Shown here piece after piece: positions 55,167-63,164 of a DNA stretch of 64,000 nt. Source of the DNA: Salegentibacter sp. 24 (GTDB lineage Bacteria > Bacteroidota > Bacteroidia > Flavobacteriales > Flavobacteriaceae); assembly GCF_004362395.1 (NCBI RefSeq), contig NZ_SNWE01000011.1:62001-126000 (forward strand). Reading direction: 5' to 3'. A model generated the notes under the pieces. It was not told the DNA's origin and did not search any database. It saw only the letters and a program-made list of their open reading frames with translations. The number at the start of each line of letters is the position of its first letter. The stretch's first letter is position 1. The translations under genes were made by a program, and so were the position numbers.

Positions 55167-56117
55167 ATGTTTACAGATACAGAAAAACTCACTTTAGCCG
55201 ATATAGAAAACCTGGATTTCACTACCGTTATTTGGATTGCAGCCCCGCTTATGTTTTTGTTTGTTCTTATTGAATTTCTAATTGGAAGAAAAAAATACAA
55301 AAACCTTTACTCAGGCAAAGACTTTCTTGCTTCTTCCGCCATCGGAATTGGTAATTTAATTCTTAACGGGTTTATGAAAATAGGAGTCTTCATGGTTTTT
55401 CTTTTCTTTTTCAATTTGGCTCCTTTTAAAATACCGCACACCTGGTGGTCCTATGTTTTATGCTTAATATTACTGGATTTCAGCAGGTATTGGTCACATC
55501 GCCTGGCCCATGAACAGCGCTTCTGGTGGTCCACCCATGTGGTACATCATTCTTCGGAACACTATAATTTATCGACTTCTTTTCGGCTTTCCTGGACACA
55601 GAATTTAAAAATAATATTCTTTTTACCAGTGGTTCTACTAGGCTTCCACCCTTTGGTATTTTTTATTGTTCATCAACTGGAAGTCCTCTATCAATTCTGG
55701 ATCCATACAGAACTGATAAAGAAATTACCAAGACCTATCGAATATATATTTACCACCCCATCACATCACCGGGTACACCATTCAGTAAATGAAAAGTATC
55801 TTGATAAAAATTATGGATCTACCTTCATTTTTTGGGATCGGATTTTCGGAACATTTCAGGAAGAAGACGAAAAACCTCGTTACGGGATCACCAAACCGGT
55901 AAATTCTTACAACCCATTTTTCCTGGTTTTCCACGAATGGATTGAAATTAGCAAGGATATCTGGAAGGCCAGATCGCTGAAAGAAGCATGGTTAATATTA
56001 TTCGGTAGTCCCGTTGACAAACATAAGGAGGATATGGGGATCAAAGGAAAACCGGATGCTGAACTGACCAGTATTGGTAAGGCAAACGAAGAATTCAAGG
56101 TAAAAAAAGCAAATTAA
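55167..56117 (+). CDS. Sterol desaturase/fatty acid hydroxylase-family membrane protein
   Basis: A 316-residue membrane di-iron oxygenase with about five membrane helices and the three histidine boxes: HRLAHE, HVVHHSSEH and HHRVHHS. These bind the two irons in the fatty acid hydroxylase superfamily. Substrates in bacteria include sterols, carotenoids and ornithine or sulfonolipids; which applies here is unknown. The gene is divergent from pabB and convergent with the FMN reductase gene, whose stop is only 5 bases away. Confidence 0.88.
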   Translation: MFTDTEKLTLADIENLDFTTVIWIAAPLMFLFVLIEFLIGRKKYKNLYSGKDFLASSAIGIGNLILNGFMKIGVFMVFLFFFNLAPFKIPHTWWSYVLCLILLDFSRYWSHRLAHEQRFWWSTHVVHHSSEHYNLSTSFRLSWTQNLKIIFFLPVVLLGFHPLVFFIVHQLEVLYQFWIHTELIKKLPRPIEYIFTTPSHHRVHHSVNEKYLDKNYGSTFIFWDRIFGTFQEEDEKPRYGITKPVNSYNPFFLVFHEWIEISKDIWKARSLKEAWLILFGSPVDKHKEDMGIKGKPDAELTSIGKANEEFKVKKAN

Positions 56118-56122
56118 CAGGC

Positions 56123-56656
56123 CTATCCCAGTTGATGCGAAAAAGTTGTTAAAACATCCTGAATTCCCATATCCAAAACTTCGTTTAGCATTTTTCCATC
56201 TTTAAAATTATCGTGGTAAGATGGAAAACTAAAACTCTCAATCACCTGCCCACCAAACCTAGGCAAAATACCTTTAGTGTATTCCAGTGCGGAAGCAGCT
56301 CCGCGTTTACCGGGAGATGTACTGATCAATAAAATTTTCTTATCCGCGAGAAAATTCCTGTTTAAACGGGAAAGCCAGTCTATCATATTTTTAAAATATG
56401 CCGACACATTTCCATTATGTTCGTTTACTGCAATCACCAGTGCATCATGATCTTTAATAATATTGTTAATTATAGTAGCACTTAAAGGAATACCTTTTTC
56501 CTTTTCCCTATCGGCACTATAAAGAGGTAATTCGTATTGGGTGAAATCCTGAATTTTTACCTGATGTCCCTGGATACGGTTGGCCAGGTGTGTTAATAAT
56601 TGAAAATTAATGGAAGTGCTGCTATTGGAACCGGCAAAGGCGAGAATCTTTTTCAT
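56123..56656 (-). CDS. NADPH-dependent FMN reductase-family oxidoreductase
   Basis: A 177-residue flavodoxin-like protein. The N-terminal ILAFAGSNSSTSINFQLL is the phosphate-binding loop for FMN, and VIAVNEHNGNVSAYFKNMID near residue 75-95 contacts the isoalloxazine ring; the usual PEYN is replaced by NEHN. It belongs to the quinone/azo/chromate-reductase group; the natural acceptor is unknown. Single gene, convergent with the desaturase gene and divergent from the helicase gene. Confidence 0.88.
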   Translation of the reverse strand: MKKILAFAGSNSSTSINFQLLTHLANRIQGHQVKIQDFTQYELPLYSADREKEKGIPLSATIINNIIKDHDALVIAVNEHNGNVSAYFKNMIDWLSRLNRNFLADKKILLISTSPGKRGAASALEYTKGILPRFGGQVIESFSFPSYHDNFKDGKMLNEVLDMGIQDVLTTFSHQLG

Positions 56657-56856
56657 CTAATTCTTGAGTTTGATCAAAAATACCGAAATAAATGAATATA
56701 ATCTCATTTATTAATAATCAGGGATTAACATAAAATATCTTACTCCACATCATCAACTCATAGCCGGGATTACTTCCACCGGCTATATTAAAGTTGCTTA
56801 AGCTCATTTTCATATAGAGTTTCATTAACTTTGCTGGCTCATATAAACTTCAATCA

Positions 56857-58206
56857 GTGACTTTTCAGGACTTAAATATCACCACTCCTTTGCGCAATGC
56901 TCTGGAAGACATAGGGATTAACACCCCCACCCCGATACAGGAAGAATCTTTTTCTACTATTATGTCGGGTAAAGATATGGTGGGAATCGCTCAAACTGGA
57001 ACGGGAAAAACCTTTGCCTACATGCTTCCCATTTTAAGAATGCTTAAATATTCAGAACAAAAAAATCCTCGGGTTTTGATTTTGGTGCCTACCCGTGAGC
57101 TAGTGGTGCAGGTTGTGGAAGAAATTGAAAAGTTAACCGCCTATATGAATGTTCGGGTTACCGGAATCTACGGAGGCGTAAATATGAACACTCAACATCA
57201 GGCCTTATTGCAGGGGCTGGATATTGTAGTGGCCACACCGGGAAGGTTATACGATCTTGTCCTTAGGCGTGCCTTGCAGTTAAAATCTATCCAAAAACTG
57301 GTGATCGATGAAGTGGATGTTATGTTAGACCTGGGTTTTAAATTCCAGATCAATAATATTTTCGAACTACTGCCCCAGAACCGGCAAAATATTATGTTTT
57401 CAGCCACGATAACTGAAAACGTTGAAAACTTAATCGAGACTAACTTTAAAAGTCCTGAAACTATTTCTGTTGCCGCTAGTGGGACGCCCTTAGATAATAT
57501 TAAGCAAACAGGTTACAAAATTCCGAATTTTTATACTAAAGTGAATTTCCTGAAACATATTTTAAAAGATAAGGAAACCTATTCTAAGGTGTTGATTTTT
57601 GTAGCATACAAACGTATGGCGGACCGACTCTATACGGAACTTCAAACGCATTTTCTGGATGAATGTACCGTCATTCATTCCAATAAGACCCAAAATTATC
57701 GCCTGCGAAGCATTAAACAATTCGGAAGCGGATTTTGCCGAATATTGGTCGCCACCGATGTAATGGCGCGCGGACTCGATATTGAATCGGTAAGTCACGT
57801 TATTAATTTTGACACCCCAACATATCCCGAAAATTATATGCATCGAATTGGCCGAACCGGTCGGGCAGAGAAAGCAGGAAATTCGATTTTGATGACTACT
57901 GAGGCTGAATTAGTATCCCTGGAGAAAATTGAAGCTTTGATGAAAATGGAAGTTCCACAAGAAGAATTACCCCGAGAGATTCAGGTTTCTTCAGAATTAA
58001 TTCCGGAAGAGCAACCCAAGGTTTTTGAAATAAACAATCCTGGAAAAAATAAAGATGATGATGCACCAGGGCCTGCTTTTCATGAGAAAAAAGAGAAAAA
58101 CAGAAAGGAAAACCTCGGTGGTTCTTACCGCCGGGAGATCGCCAAGAAGTATAAAAAACCTAAAACCCGAGGAGATAAGAATGCGAACCGTAAAAGAAAA
58201 AAATAA
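56857..58206 (+). CDS. DEAD-box RNA helicase
   Basis: A 449-residue ATP-dependent RNA helicase with all core motifs: Q motif (TPTPIQEESF), motif I AQTGTGKT, Ia PTRELV, motif II DEVD, motif III SAT, and motif VI HRIGRTGR. Motif II reads DEVD instead of the usual DEAD, a conservative variant. A basic, low-complexity C-terminal tail (about 390-449, ending RKRKK) probably binds RNA. The start is GTG at 56857. It is followed 6 bases later by the epimerase-like gene. A role in ribosome assembly or cold adaptation is typical but not shown. Confidence 0.92.
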   Translation: MTFQDLNITTPLRNALEDIGINTPTPIQEESFSTIMSGKDMVGIAQTGTGKTFAYMLPILRMLKYSEQKNPRVLILVPTRELVVQVVEEIEKLTAYMNVRVTGIYGGVNMNTQHQALLQGLDIVVATPGRLYDLVLRRALQLKSIQKLVIDEVDVMLDLGFKFQINNIFELLPQNRQNIMFSATITENVENLIETNFKSPETISVAASGTPLDNIKQTGYKIPNFYTKVNFLKHILKDKETYSKVLIFVAYKRMADRLYTELQTHFLDECTVIHSNKTQNYRLRSIKQFGSGFCRILVATDVMARGLDIESVSHVINFDTPTYPENYMHRIGRTGRAEKAGNSILMTTEAELVSLEKIEALMKMEVPQEELPREIQVSSELIPEEQPKVFEINNPGKNKDDDAPGPAFHEKKEKNRKENLGGSYRREIAKKYKKPKTRGDKNANRKRKK

Positions 58207-58212
58207 GCCCAG

Positions 58213-59085
58213 ATGCACGAATTACAAAATGAATTTCTAAGTATAAAAGTCAATTCCATAGGTGCTGAATTATCCAGCCTTAAAAACCTGGAAACCGGTA
58301 TTGAGCATTTATGGCAGGGAAGTCCCGAATTTTGGGCAAGCCGGGCACCAAATTTATTTCCGGTTATTGGAGTGCTCAAAGACGGCGAGTTTCTTTTTGA
58401 AGGCAAAGCATATAAAATGCCTAAACACGGATTTATAAGGCATAATGAGGAAATGCGGTTAAAGGTAAAAACTCCAAATTCCTTAATTTTTGAATTGGAA
58501 TATTCTCAGAAAACTTTAGAAATCTATCCTTTTAAATTCAAATTTGAAATTTCCTTCACCCTCCATGAAAAAAGCCTAAAAATTCATCATAGCATTATTA
58601 ATTTAGATGAAAAGCCACTCTATTTCTCTCTGGGTGGTCATCCTGCTTTCAACGCCCCAATCGAGGAAGGTGAAGTTTATGAAGATTTCTACCTGGAATT
58701 TGATCGAAAAATGGATCTTAGTACCCACCTTTTAAATGAAAAAGGACTGGTTATGGATAAAACTGAAGGGATTTTAGATAATGAGGATAAGATCAGATTA
58801 CAAAAAGACCTGTTTGCCAAAGACGCCTTGATCTTCCAAAATATTCCTTCAAAAAAAGTAGCCTTAAAAAATAAAAATACCGGAATAATTTTATCCGTAG
58901 AATACTCAGATTTCAGCAATTTAGGAATTTGGGCAAAACCAGGGGCACCCTATGTATGTATAGAACCCTGGCTGGGAATGGCAGATGTGGAAAGCACCGA
59001 TAAAAACTTAAAAACTAAGGAGGGAATTCAAATGCTTGAAAGTAAAAAGGAATTTGAAGCTTCTTATAAGATCAACATTAGTTAG
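58213..59085 (+). CDS. Aldose 1-epimerase-family protein (LacX-like)
   Basis: A 290-residue protein of the galactose-mutarotase superfamily, closer to LacX/YeaD-type sugar-phosphate epimerase-like proteins than to GalM at 45496. Landmarks are GAELSSLKNLETGIEHLWQG, FPVIGVLKDGEF, the PKHGFIRHNE histidine motif and FSLGGHPAFNAPI, with GIWAKPGAPYVCIEPWLGMA near the end. It overlaps no gene but lies 6 bases after the helicase, suggesting one transcript. Its exact substrate is unknown. Confidence 0.87.
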   Translation: MHELQNEFLSIKVNSIGAELSSLKNLETGIEHLWQGSPEFWASRAPNLFPVIGVLKDGEFLFEGKAYKMPKHGFIRHNEEMRLKVKTPNSLIFELEYSQKTLEIYPFKFKFEISFTLHEKSLKIHHSIINLDEKPLYFSLGGHPAFNAPIEEGEVYEDFYLEFDRKMDLSTHLLNEKGLVMDKTEGILDNEDKIRLQKDLFAKDALIFQNIPSKKVALKNKNTGIILSVEYSDFSNLGIWAKPGAPYVCIEPWLGMADVESTDKNLKTKEGIQMLESKKEFEASYKINIS

Positions 59086-59161
59086 GATCTTTGAAGTCAA
59101 TTTTTAAATAATCCTTAACTTAAAATACTGATTAATAATCTCATTTTAGCATAAATATGAG

Positions 59162-60256
59162 ATGATGAGCGAAAAGAATAAAAGAAAACGACATAAGAAA
59201 AGATATGTATTACCTGTTCTTATCGTTTCGCTACTAATTGTTGGAAGAATTGCACTTCCGTACATCCTGGAAAATTATGTCACAAAAACCTTAAATAAAA
59301 TTCCGGGTTACAAAGGCAGTGTTTCTGATATTGATCTCTCTCTATGGCGTGGCGCCTACCAGATAGAGGGATTAATTTTAAGGGAAGAAAAATCCCAGGG
59401 AGAAAAACCACTTCTGGACTTTCCATCATCTGATATCTCCATTGACTGGCGTTCCCTGTTAAAGGGGAAAATTGTCAGCGAGGTTGAAATGCAGAATCCT
59501 CAGTTCAACTATATTTTTGAAAACCAACAAAAGCAGGACCAGGCAGATGTGGAAGACTGGACCAAAGCACTTACCAATTTGGTTCCCATAGACATTAACC
59601 ACTTTGTGGTGTATAATGGCACGGCTAATTTCGTAGAAGTATCGGCAGACCCTCAAATAAGTTTGTTCCTGAAAGAGATTAGTCTGGAAGCTCACAATCT
59701 GAGTAATGTAGTAGACCAACAAAAGGACCTTCCCTCACATTTATGGGCTAATGCCATATCCATGGGAGGCGGAGATGTTAAAATCCACGGGGATTTAAAT
59801 TTGCTTAAACAAATTCCGGATATGGATATGGAATTTTCTTTACAAAAAGCTGAAGCCACCGCCCTAAACGATCTTACCCGTAGATATGCCGGGGTAGATT
59901 TTGAAAGCGGAACTTTTGAATTATATAGTGAACTAGCCATAGCGGATGGGTATTTGAAGGGCTATATAAAACCTATGCTCATCAACACCAAATTGATCGC
60001 CAAAGATGACCAGGGCGGTCTTTTCAAAAAATTGTGGGAAGGCTTCATTGGCTTCTTTAAGTTTGCCCTGAAAAACCAAAGCACCGATACGCTAGCAACA
60101 AGGGTTCCCCTGGAAGGAGACCTAAACAATGTCGATTCCGGTATATGGGCAACTGTTTTGAACATATTTAAAAATGCCTGGATCGAAGCATTCTCAGGAT
60201 CGATAGATGAAGATATAGAGTTTAAGGATGCCGTGAGAAACAACAAAGACTCCTGA
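59162..60256 (+). CDS. AsmA/DUF748-like membrane-anchored protein
   Basis: A 364-residue protein with a very basic cytoplasmic N terminus (KNKRKRHKKR), one membrane helix (about 15-35, VLPVLIVSLLIVGRIALPYI) and a large extracytoplasmic part. The segment KIPGYKGSVSDIDLSLWRGA, followed by SSDISIDWRSLLKGKIVSEV, resembles the N-terminal repeats of DUF748/AsmA-like proteins, which span or build the envelope and are linked to lipid transport. No enzyme motif is visible. Either of two adjacent ATG codons may be used. A hairpin terminator follows. Confidence 0.75.
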   Translation: MMSEKNKRKRHKKRYVLPVLIVSLLIVGRIALPYILENYVTKTLNKIPGYKGSVSDIDLSLWRGAYQIEGLILREEKSQGEKPLLDFPSSDISIDWRSLLKGKIVSEVEMQNPQFNYIFENQQKQDQADVEDWTKALTNLVPIDINHFVVYNGTANFVEVSADPQISLFLKEISLEAHNLSNVVDQQKDLPSHLWANAISMGGGDVKIHGDLNLLKQIPDMDMEFSLQKAEATALNDLTRRYAGVDFESGTFELYSELAIADGYLKGYIKPMLINTKLIAKDDQGGLFKKLWEGFIGFFKFALKNQSTDTLATRVPLEGDLNNVDSGIWATVLNIFKNAWIEAFSGSIDEDIEFKDAVRNNKDS

Positions 60257-60267
60257 TTAGATAAAGC

Positions 60268-60292
60268 AAAAAAATCCCGCAAGAGAGCGGGA
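60268..60292. terminator. Bidirectional terminator
   Basis: TCCCGC (60275-60280), a 6-base loop and GCGGGA (60287-60292). On the minus strand it is followed by seven Ts, ending the small lysine-rich gene; on the plus strand it lies just after the DUF748-like gene. Confidence 0.8.
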
Positions 60293-60314
60293 CTTTATAC
60301 TTTATATGATGATT

Positions 60315-60422
60315 TTAAGTTCTGCTTTTTTTCTTTGCAGCTTTGGCTGCTCGCTTTTCTTTTAAACTCAAGACCGGCTCTTTTTTAGCTGAATTCTTTG
60401 AAGGTGATTTTTCCTTAGGCAT
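60315..60422 (-). CDS. Small lysine-rich basic protein, 35 residues
   Basis: A short gene: ATG at 60422, stop TAA at 60315-60317. The product begins MPKEKSPSKNSAKKEP and ends KRAAKAAKKKSRT: 11 lysines, 6 alanines, strongly positive and without hydrophobic core. A terminator sits directly downstream on the same strand (60268-60292), which supports a transcribed unit. Such alanine/lysine-rich small proteins could bind nucleic acid, as histone-H1-like bacterial tails do, but the role is unknown. It is convergent with the DUF748-like gene and divergent from the DUF4494 gene. Confidence 0.7.
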   Translation of the reverse strand: MPKEKSPSKNSAKKEPVLSLKEKRAAKAAKKKSRT

Positions 60423-60647
60423 AATTTCTAATAGTTTAACATTAACCCTATAAAGATAGTAAAAGAAAGCTTTAAAAATTAATTTTTATTTTCGAGTTAT
60501 ATCGGACTGCCCAAACATTAATTTTTTCTTACCTCCTGATGCCTAACATTTTATAAAACAGCGAGAAAAATTGTGAATATTTATCGCAATGATTTATGAA
60601 AGAGGCCTGTTATAAATCATATTTTTGGTCCATTAAAATATAAAGAT

Positions 60648-61166
60648 ATGAGCGTAACTTGGTTTGAATGTAAGGTGAAATACAAAAAAACACATGAAAC
60701 TGGAGAGCAAAAAATGACCACTGACACCTATCTGCTGGATGCAGTATCTTATACAGAGGCAGAGGCCAGGATTAGCGAAGAGATGACTGCTTATACTAGC
60801 GAAGATTTCAGGATCATGAATATTAAAGTCGCTAATTTTTCAGAGGTTCATCCCTTTGAAAATTCTGATCGTTGGTTTAAATCAAAAGTTTCCCTTGTAG
60901 CTTTGGATGAAGAAAGCGGAAAAGAGAAAAAGACTAATATTTACTTACTTGTACAGGCTAATGATATAAAAGAAGCCTTTGAAAACACAAACCTGGCAAT
61001 GGAAGAGACTATAGGGGATTACAACATCCCATCTATTACAGAATCTCCAATTTTAGACGTATTTCCATACTTTACAGGGGAAGAAGATCAACTAGAGAAG
61101 TTCCATGTACTCGAAGGTGCTGAAGTTTCTGAAGAAAAAATTAAAGAACCTGAAGCGGTAAATTAA
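60648..61166 (+). CDS. DUF4494-family protein
   Basis: A 172-residue soluble protein of unknown function. The N-terminal WFECKVKYKKTHETGEQKM, followed by VSYTEAEARISEEMTAYTSE and the repeat-like second half (RWFKSKVSLVALDEESGKEK, then ANDIKEAFENTNLAMEETIG), fits DUF4494, a family common in Bacteroidota. The two halves have the same layout (W-F-K/ECKV..., then a helix after a tyrosine strand), so it may be an internal duplication. The C terminus is acidic. A terminator follows at 61200. Confidence 0.8.
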   Translation: MSVTWFECKVKYKKTHETGEQKMTTDTYLLDAVSYTEAEARISEEMTAYTSEDFRIMNIKVANFSEVHPFENSDRWFKSKVSLVALDEESGKEKKTNIYLLVQANDIKEAFENTNLAMEETIGDYNIPSITESPILDVFPYFTGEEDQLEKFHVLEGAEVSEEKIKEPEAVN

Positions 61167-61479
61167 ACTAGCCAGGTCTAAAAATTACTGAATTTCCAGA
61201 AAAGGGTTTAATGCACAGCGTTAGACCCTTTTTTATTTAAATGGCATTATTCAGGGTCTTTTAAAGGGGCAACCAGAAACCATAATCATCAAATTGACTG
61301 GGAAAGCAACACAAATTAATCCTCAGTAGTGAAAAAAATCCCCAATTCTTTTAGTCAATATAAAATTCCAAGCTTCATTATGAGCCTCTTAGCTAATTGG
61401 TATGTGGATTGTTATTAAGGATGTGTGACAGGTTGTGGATAAAAAACCACCAGGCCTAACGCTAAACAAGACTATAAAT
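61167..61479. other. Intergenic region between DUF4494 and glycosyltransferase genes
   Basis: It holds the terminator of the DUF4494 gene at its left end. Apart from that I see no gene or known regulatory RNA in these 313 bases; a promoter for the glycosyltransferase is expected. Confidence 0.5.
61200..61234 (+). terminator. Terminator of the DUF4494 gene
   Basis: AAAAGGGTTTAA (61200-61211) pairs with TTAGACCCTTTT (61221-61232), with one U-G pair, over a 9-base loop and ends in a T run, 34 bases after the stop codon. Confidence 0.8.
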
Positions 61480-62880
61480 ATGAAAAATACCATAGCTACA
61501 AAAAAAATAATTTCTACTGCAGATAAAACTGCCTTTCCTACATTTTCTAATAAAAATAAGCCCAGCGACCGCAGAGGGATAATGGTAAGGGCTATCAGCC
61601 TTGCATTACTTTTTGGCGCAGCATACCTTGTATATGTTTTACAGGGGGATTTTACCCGGTATAACCTGGACGGCCTGAATTCCAGCTGGGGTACTGCCAT
61701 CCTTATCATCACAGGTTCCCTCCTCCTTTTCCGAGCTGGATTCTTTTTTTACAACCTATACCTCTACCTTCGATACAAACCGATTTCCTCCGTGGACAAT
61801 GATAAGTTACCAACCTGCACCGTAATAGTGCCTGCTTACAATGAAGGTAAACAGGTTTGGGCTACTCTAATGAGCCTGGCAAAGAGTGATTATCCAGAAG
61901 AAAAGATACAATTACTGGCAATTGACGACGGGAGCAAGGATGATACCTGGGAATGGATGCAGAAGGCCAAAAAAGCACTTGGAGACCGAGTGAGCATATA
62001 CCAGCAGCCACAAAACAAAGGAAAACGTCACGCGCTCTATCGCGGATTCAATATCGGGACCGGGGAAATTTTCGTAACGGTAGATAGTGATTCTGAAGTT
62101 ACTCCTGATACGCTTCGCAACCTGGTAAGCCCTTTTGTAACAAACGAAAAATGCGGGGCTGTAGCAGGAAACATTCGGGTACTTAACAATGAAAAAAAGG
62201 CGATGTTACCCAAGATGTTGGATGTAAGTTTCGTACTTAGCTTTGAATTTGTTCGCTCTGCGGAAAGCACTCTGGAATCGGTGCTTTGCACCCCGGGCGC
62301 ACTTGCTGCTTATAGAAGGAAAGCTGTCCTTGGCTGTCTAGATGAATGGATCAATCAGACTTTTATGGGTAAGGCTTCCGATATCGGGGAAGATCGGGCA
62401 ATGACTAATATGATTCTTAAACAAGGTTATCATGTGCTTTTCCAAAGAAATGCCTATGCTTATACCAATGTGCCCGAAAAATACACAGGACTATATAAAA
62501 TGTTTATTAGATGGGGAAGAAGTAATGTCCGGGAGAACATTTCAATGGCCAAGTATGTGTTCACAGATTTCAGGGAAAGTTCCAAGACTGGATCAAGACT
62601 ATTGTTTATAAATCAGCTACTGAAATTGGTGATGAGCTATCCCACAATCTTGATGATGCTTTTCTTCATTTCCATGGATCCAATCCTCTTTTTAAGTTCC
62701 ACTCTTTTTAGCATTTTGATCTGGTCTAGCTTCCCCGTACTTTTTTACGCGAAAAGATATAATTTGTCTGAATCCTTTTGGGCTTATTCCTATAGCATTC
62801 TATATACCTTTGGATTATTTTGGATCACCCCCTATGCTATTGCTACAGCAAGTAAAAGGGGATGGCTTACTCGAGGATAA
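61480..62880 (+). CDS. Membrane family-2 glycosyltransferase (hyaluronan synthase-like)
   Basis: A processive-type GT2 enzyme of 466 residues. I prefer ATG 61480 (MKNTIATKKIISTADK) to a GTG 45 bases upstream. Two N-terminal helices (about 35-60 and 70-95) precede the GT-A domain, with TVIVPAYNEGKQVWATLMSL, DDGSKDDT, DSDSEV (DxD-like) and GEDRAMTN, then MFIRWGRSN in place of the usual QxxRW. Three to four C-terminal helices follow. The motif set resembles hyaluronan, chitin or poly-N-acetylglucosamine synthases, so synthesis and export of an exopolysaccharide is plausible. No partner genes are adjacent. Confidence 0.87.
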   Translation: MKNTIATKKIISTADKTAFPTFSNKNKPSDRRGIMVRAISLALLFGAAYLVYVLQGDFTRYNLDGLNSSWGTAILIITGSLLLFRAGFFFYNLYLYLRYKPISSVDNDKLPTCTVIVPAYNEGKQVWATLMSLAKSDYPEEKIQLLAIDDGSKDDTWEWMQKAKKALGDRVSIYQQPQNKGKRHALYRGFNIGTGEIFVTVDSDSEVTPDTLRNLVSPFVTNEKCGAVAGNIRVLNNEKKAMLPKMLDVSFVLSFEFVRSAESTLESVLCTPGALAAYRRKAVLGCLDEWINQTFMGKASDIGEDRAMTNMILKQGYHVLFQRNAYAYTNVPEKYTGLYKMFIRWGRSNVRENISMAKYVFTDFRESSKTGSRLLFINQLLKLVMSYPTILMMLFFISMDPILFLSSTLFSILIWSSFPVLFYAKRYNLSESFWAYSYSILYTFGLFWITPYAIATASKRGWLTRG

Positions 62881-62904
62881 AAAGTTGCTATTTTAAAAAT
62901 TCAG

Positions 62905-62934
62905 AGGGAATCCGGGGAGGGTTCCCTTTTTTTT
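62905..62934 (+). terminator. Terminator of the glycosyltransferase gene
   Basis: AGGGAA (62905-62910) and TTCCCT (62922-62927) enclose an 11-base loop and are followed by seven more Ts, 24 bases after the stop codon. Confidence 0.8.
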
Positions 62935-63041
62935 AATGATACTTCAAGAAACCATTTTCGGAGCTTTTCAAGATCTGCGATGTAGAAAGATCATATATAT
63001 CGTGAATTAATTCGTCATTTTGCCTTAAAAACCCTCCTGTC

Positions 63042-63062
63042 AAAGTTTGGGAGGCAAACTTT
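63042..63062. repeat. Perfect 8-bp inverted repeat
   Basis: AAAGTTTG (63042-63049) and CAAACTTT (63055-63062) surround GGAGG. There is only a short T run to the right. It lies about 100 bases beyond the stop of the leftward UvrA-like gene; role unknown. Confidence 0.4.
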
Positions 63063-63164
63063 TATCAGTGTAAGTTCTTTCGGGAATAGCAAACAATTAT
63101 ATCTACTTCTCATTTTTTTTCAGAAGGAATTTGAATTTTCTTTGAAGATATTCTCAAATGAAAC

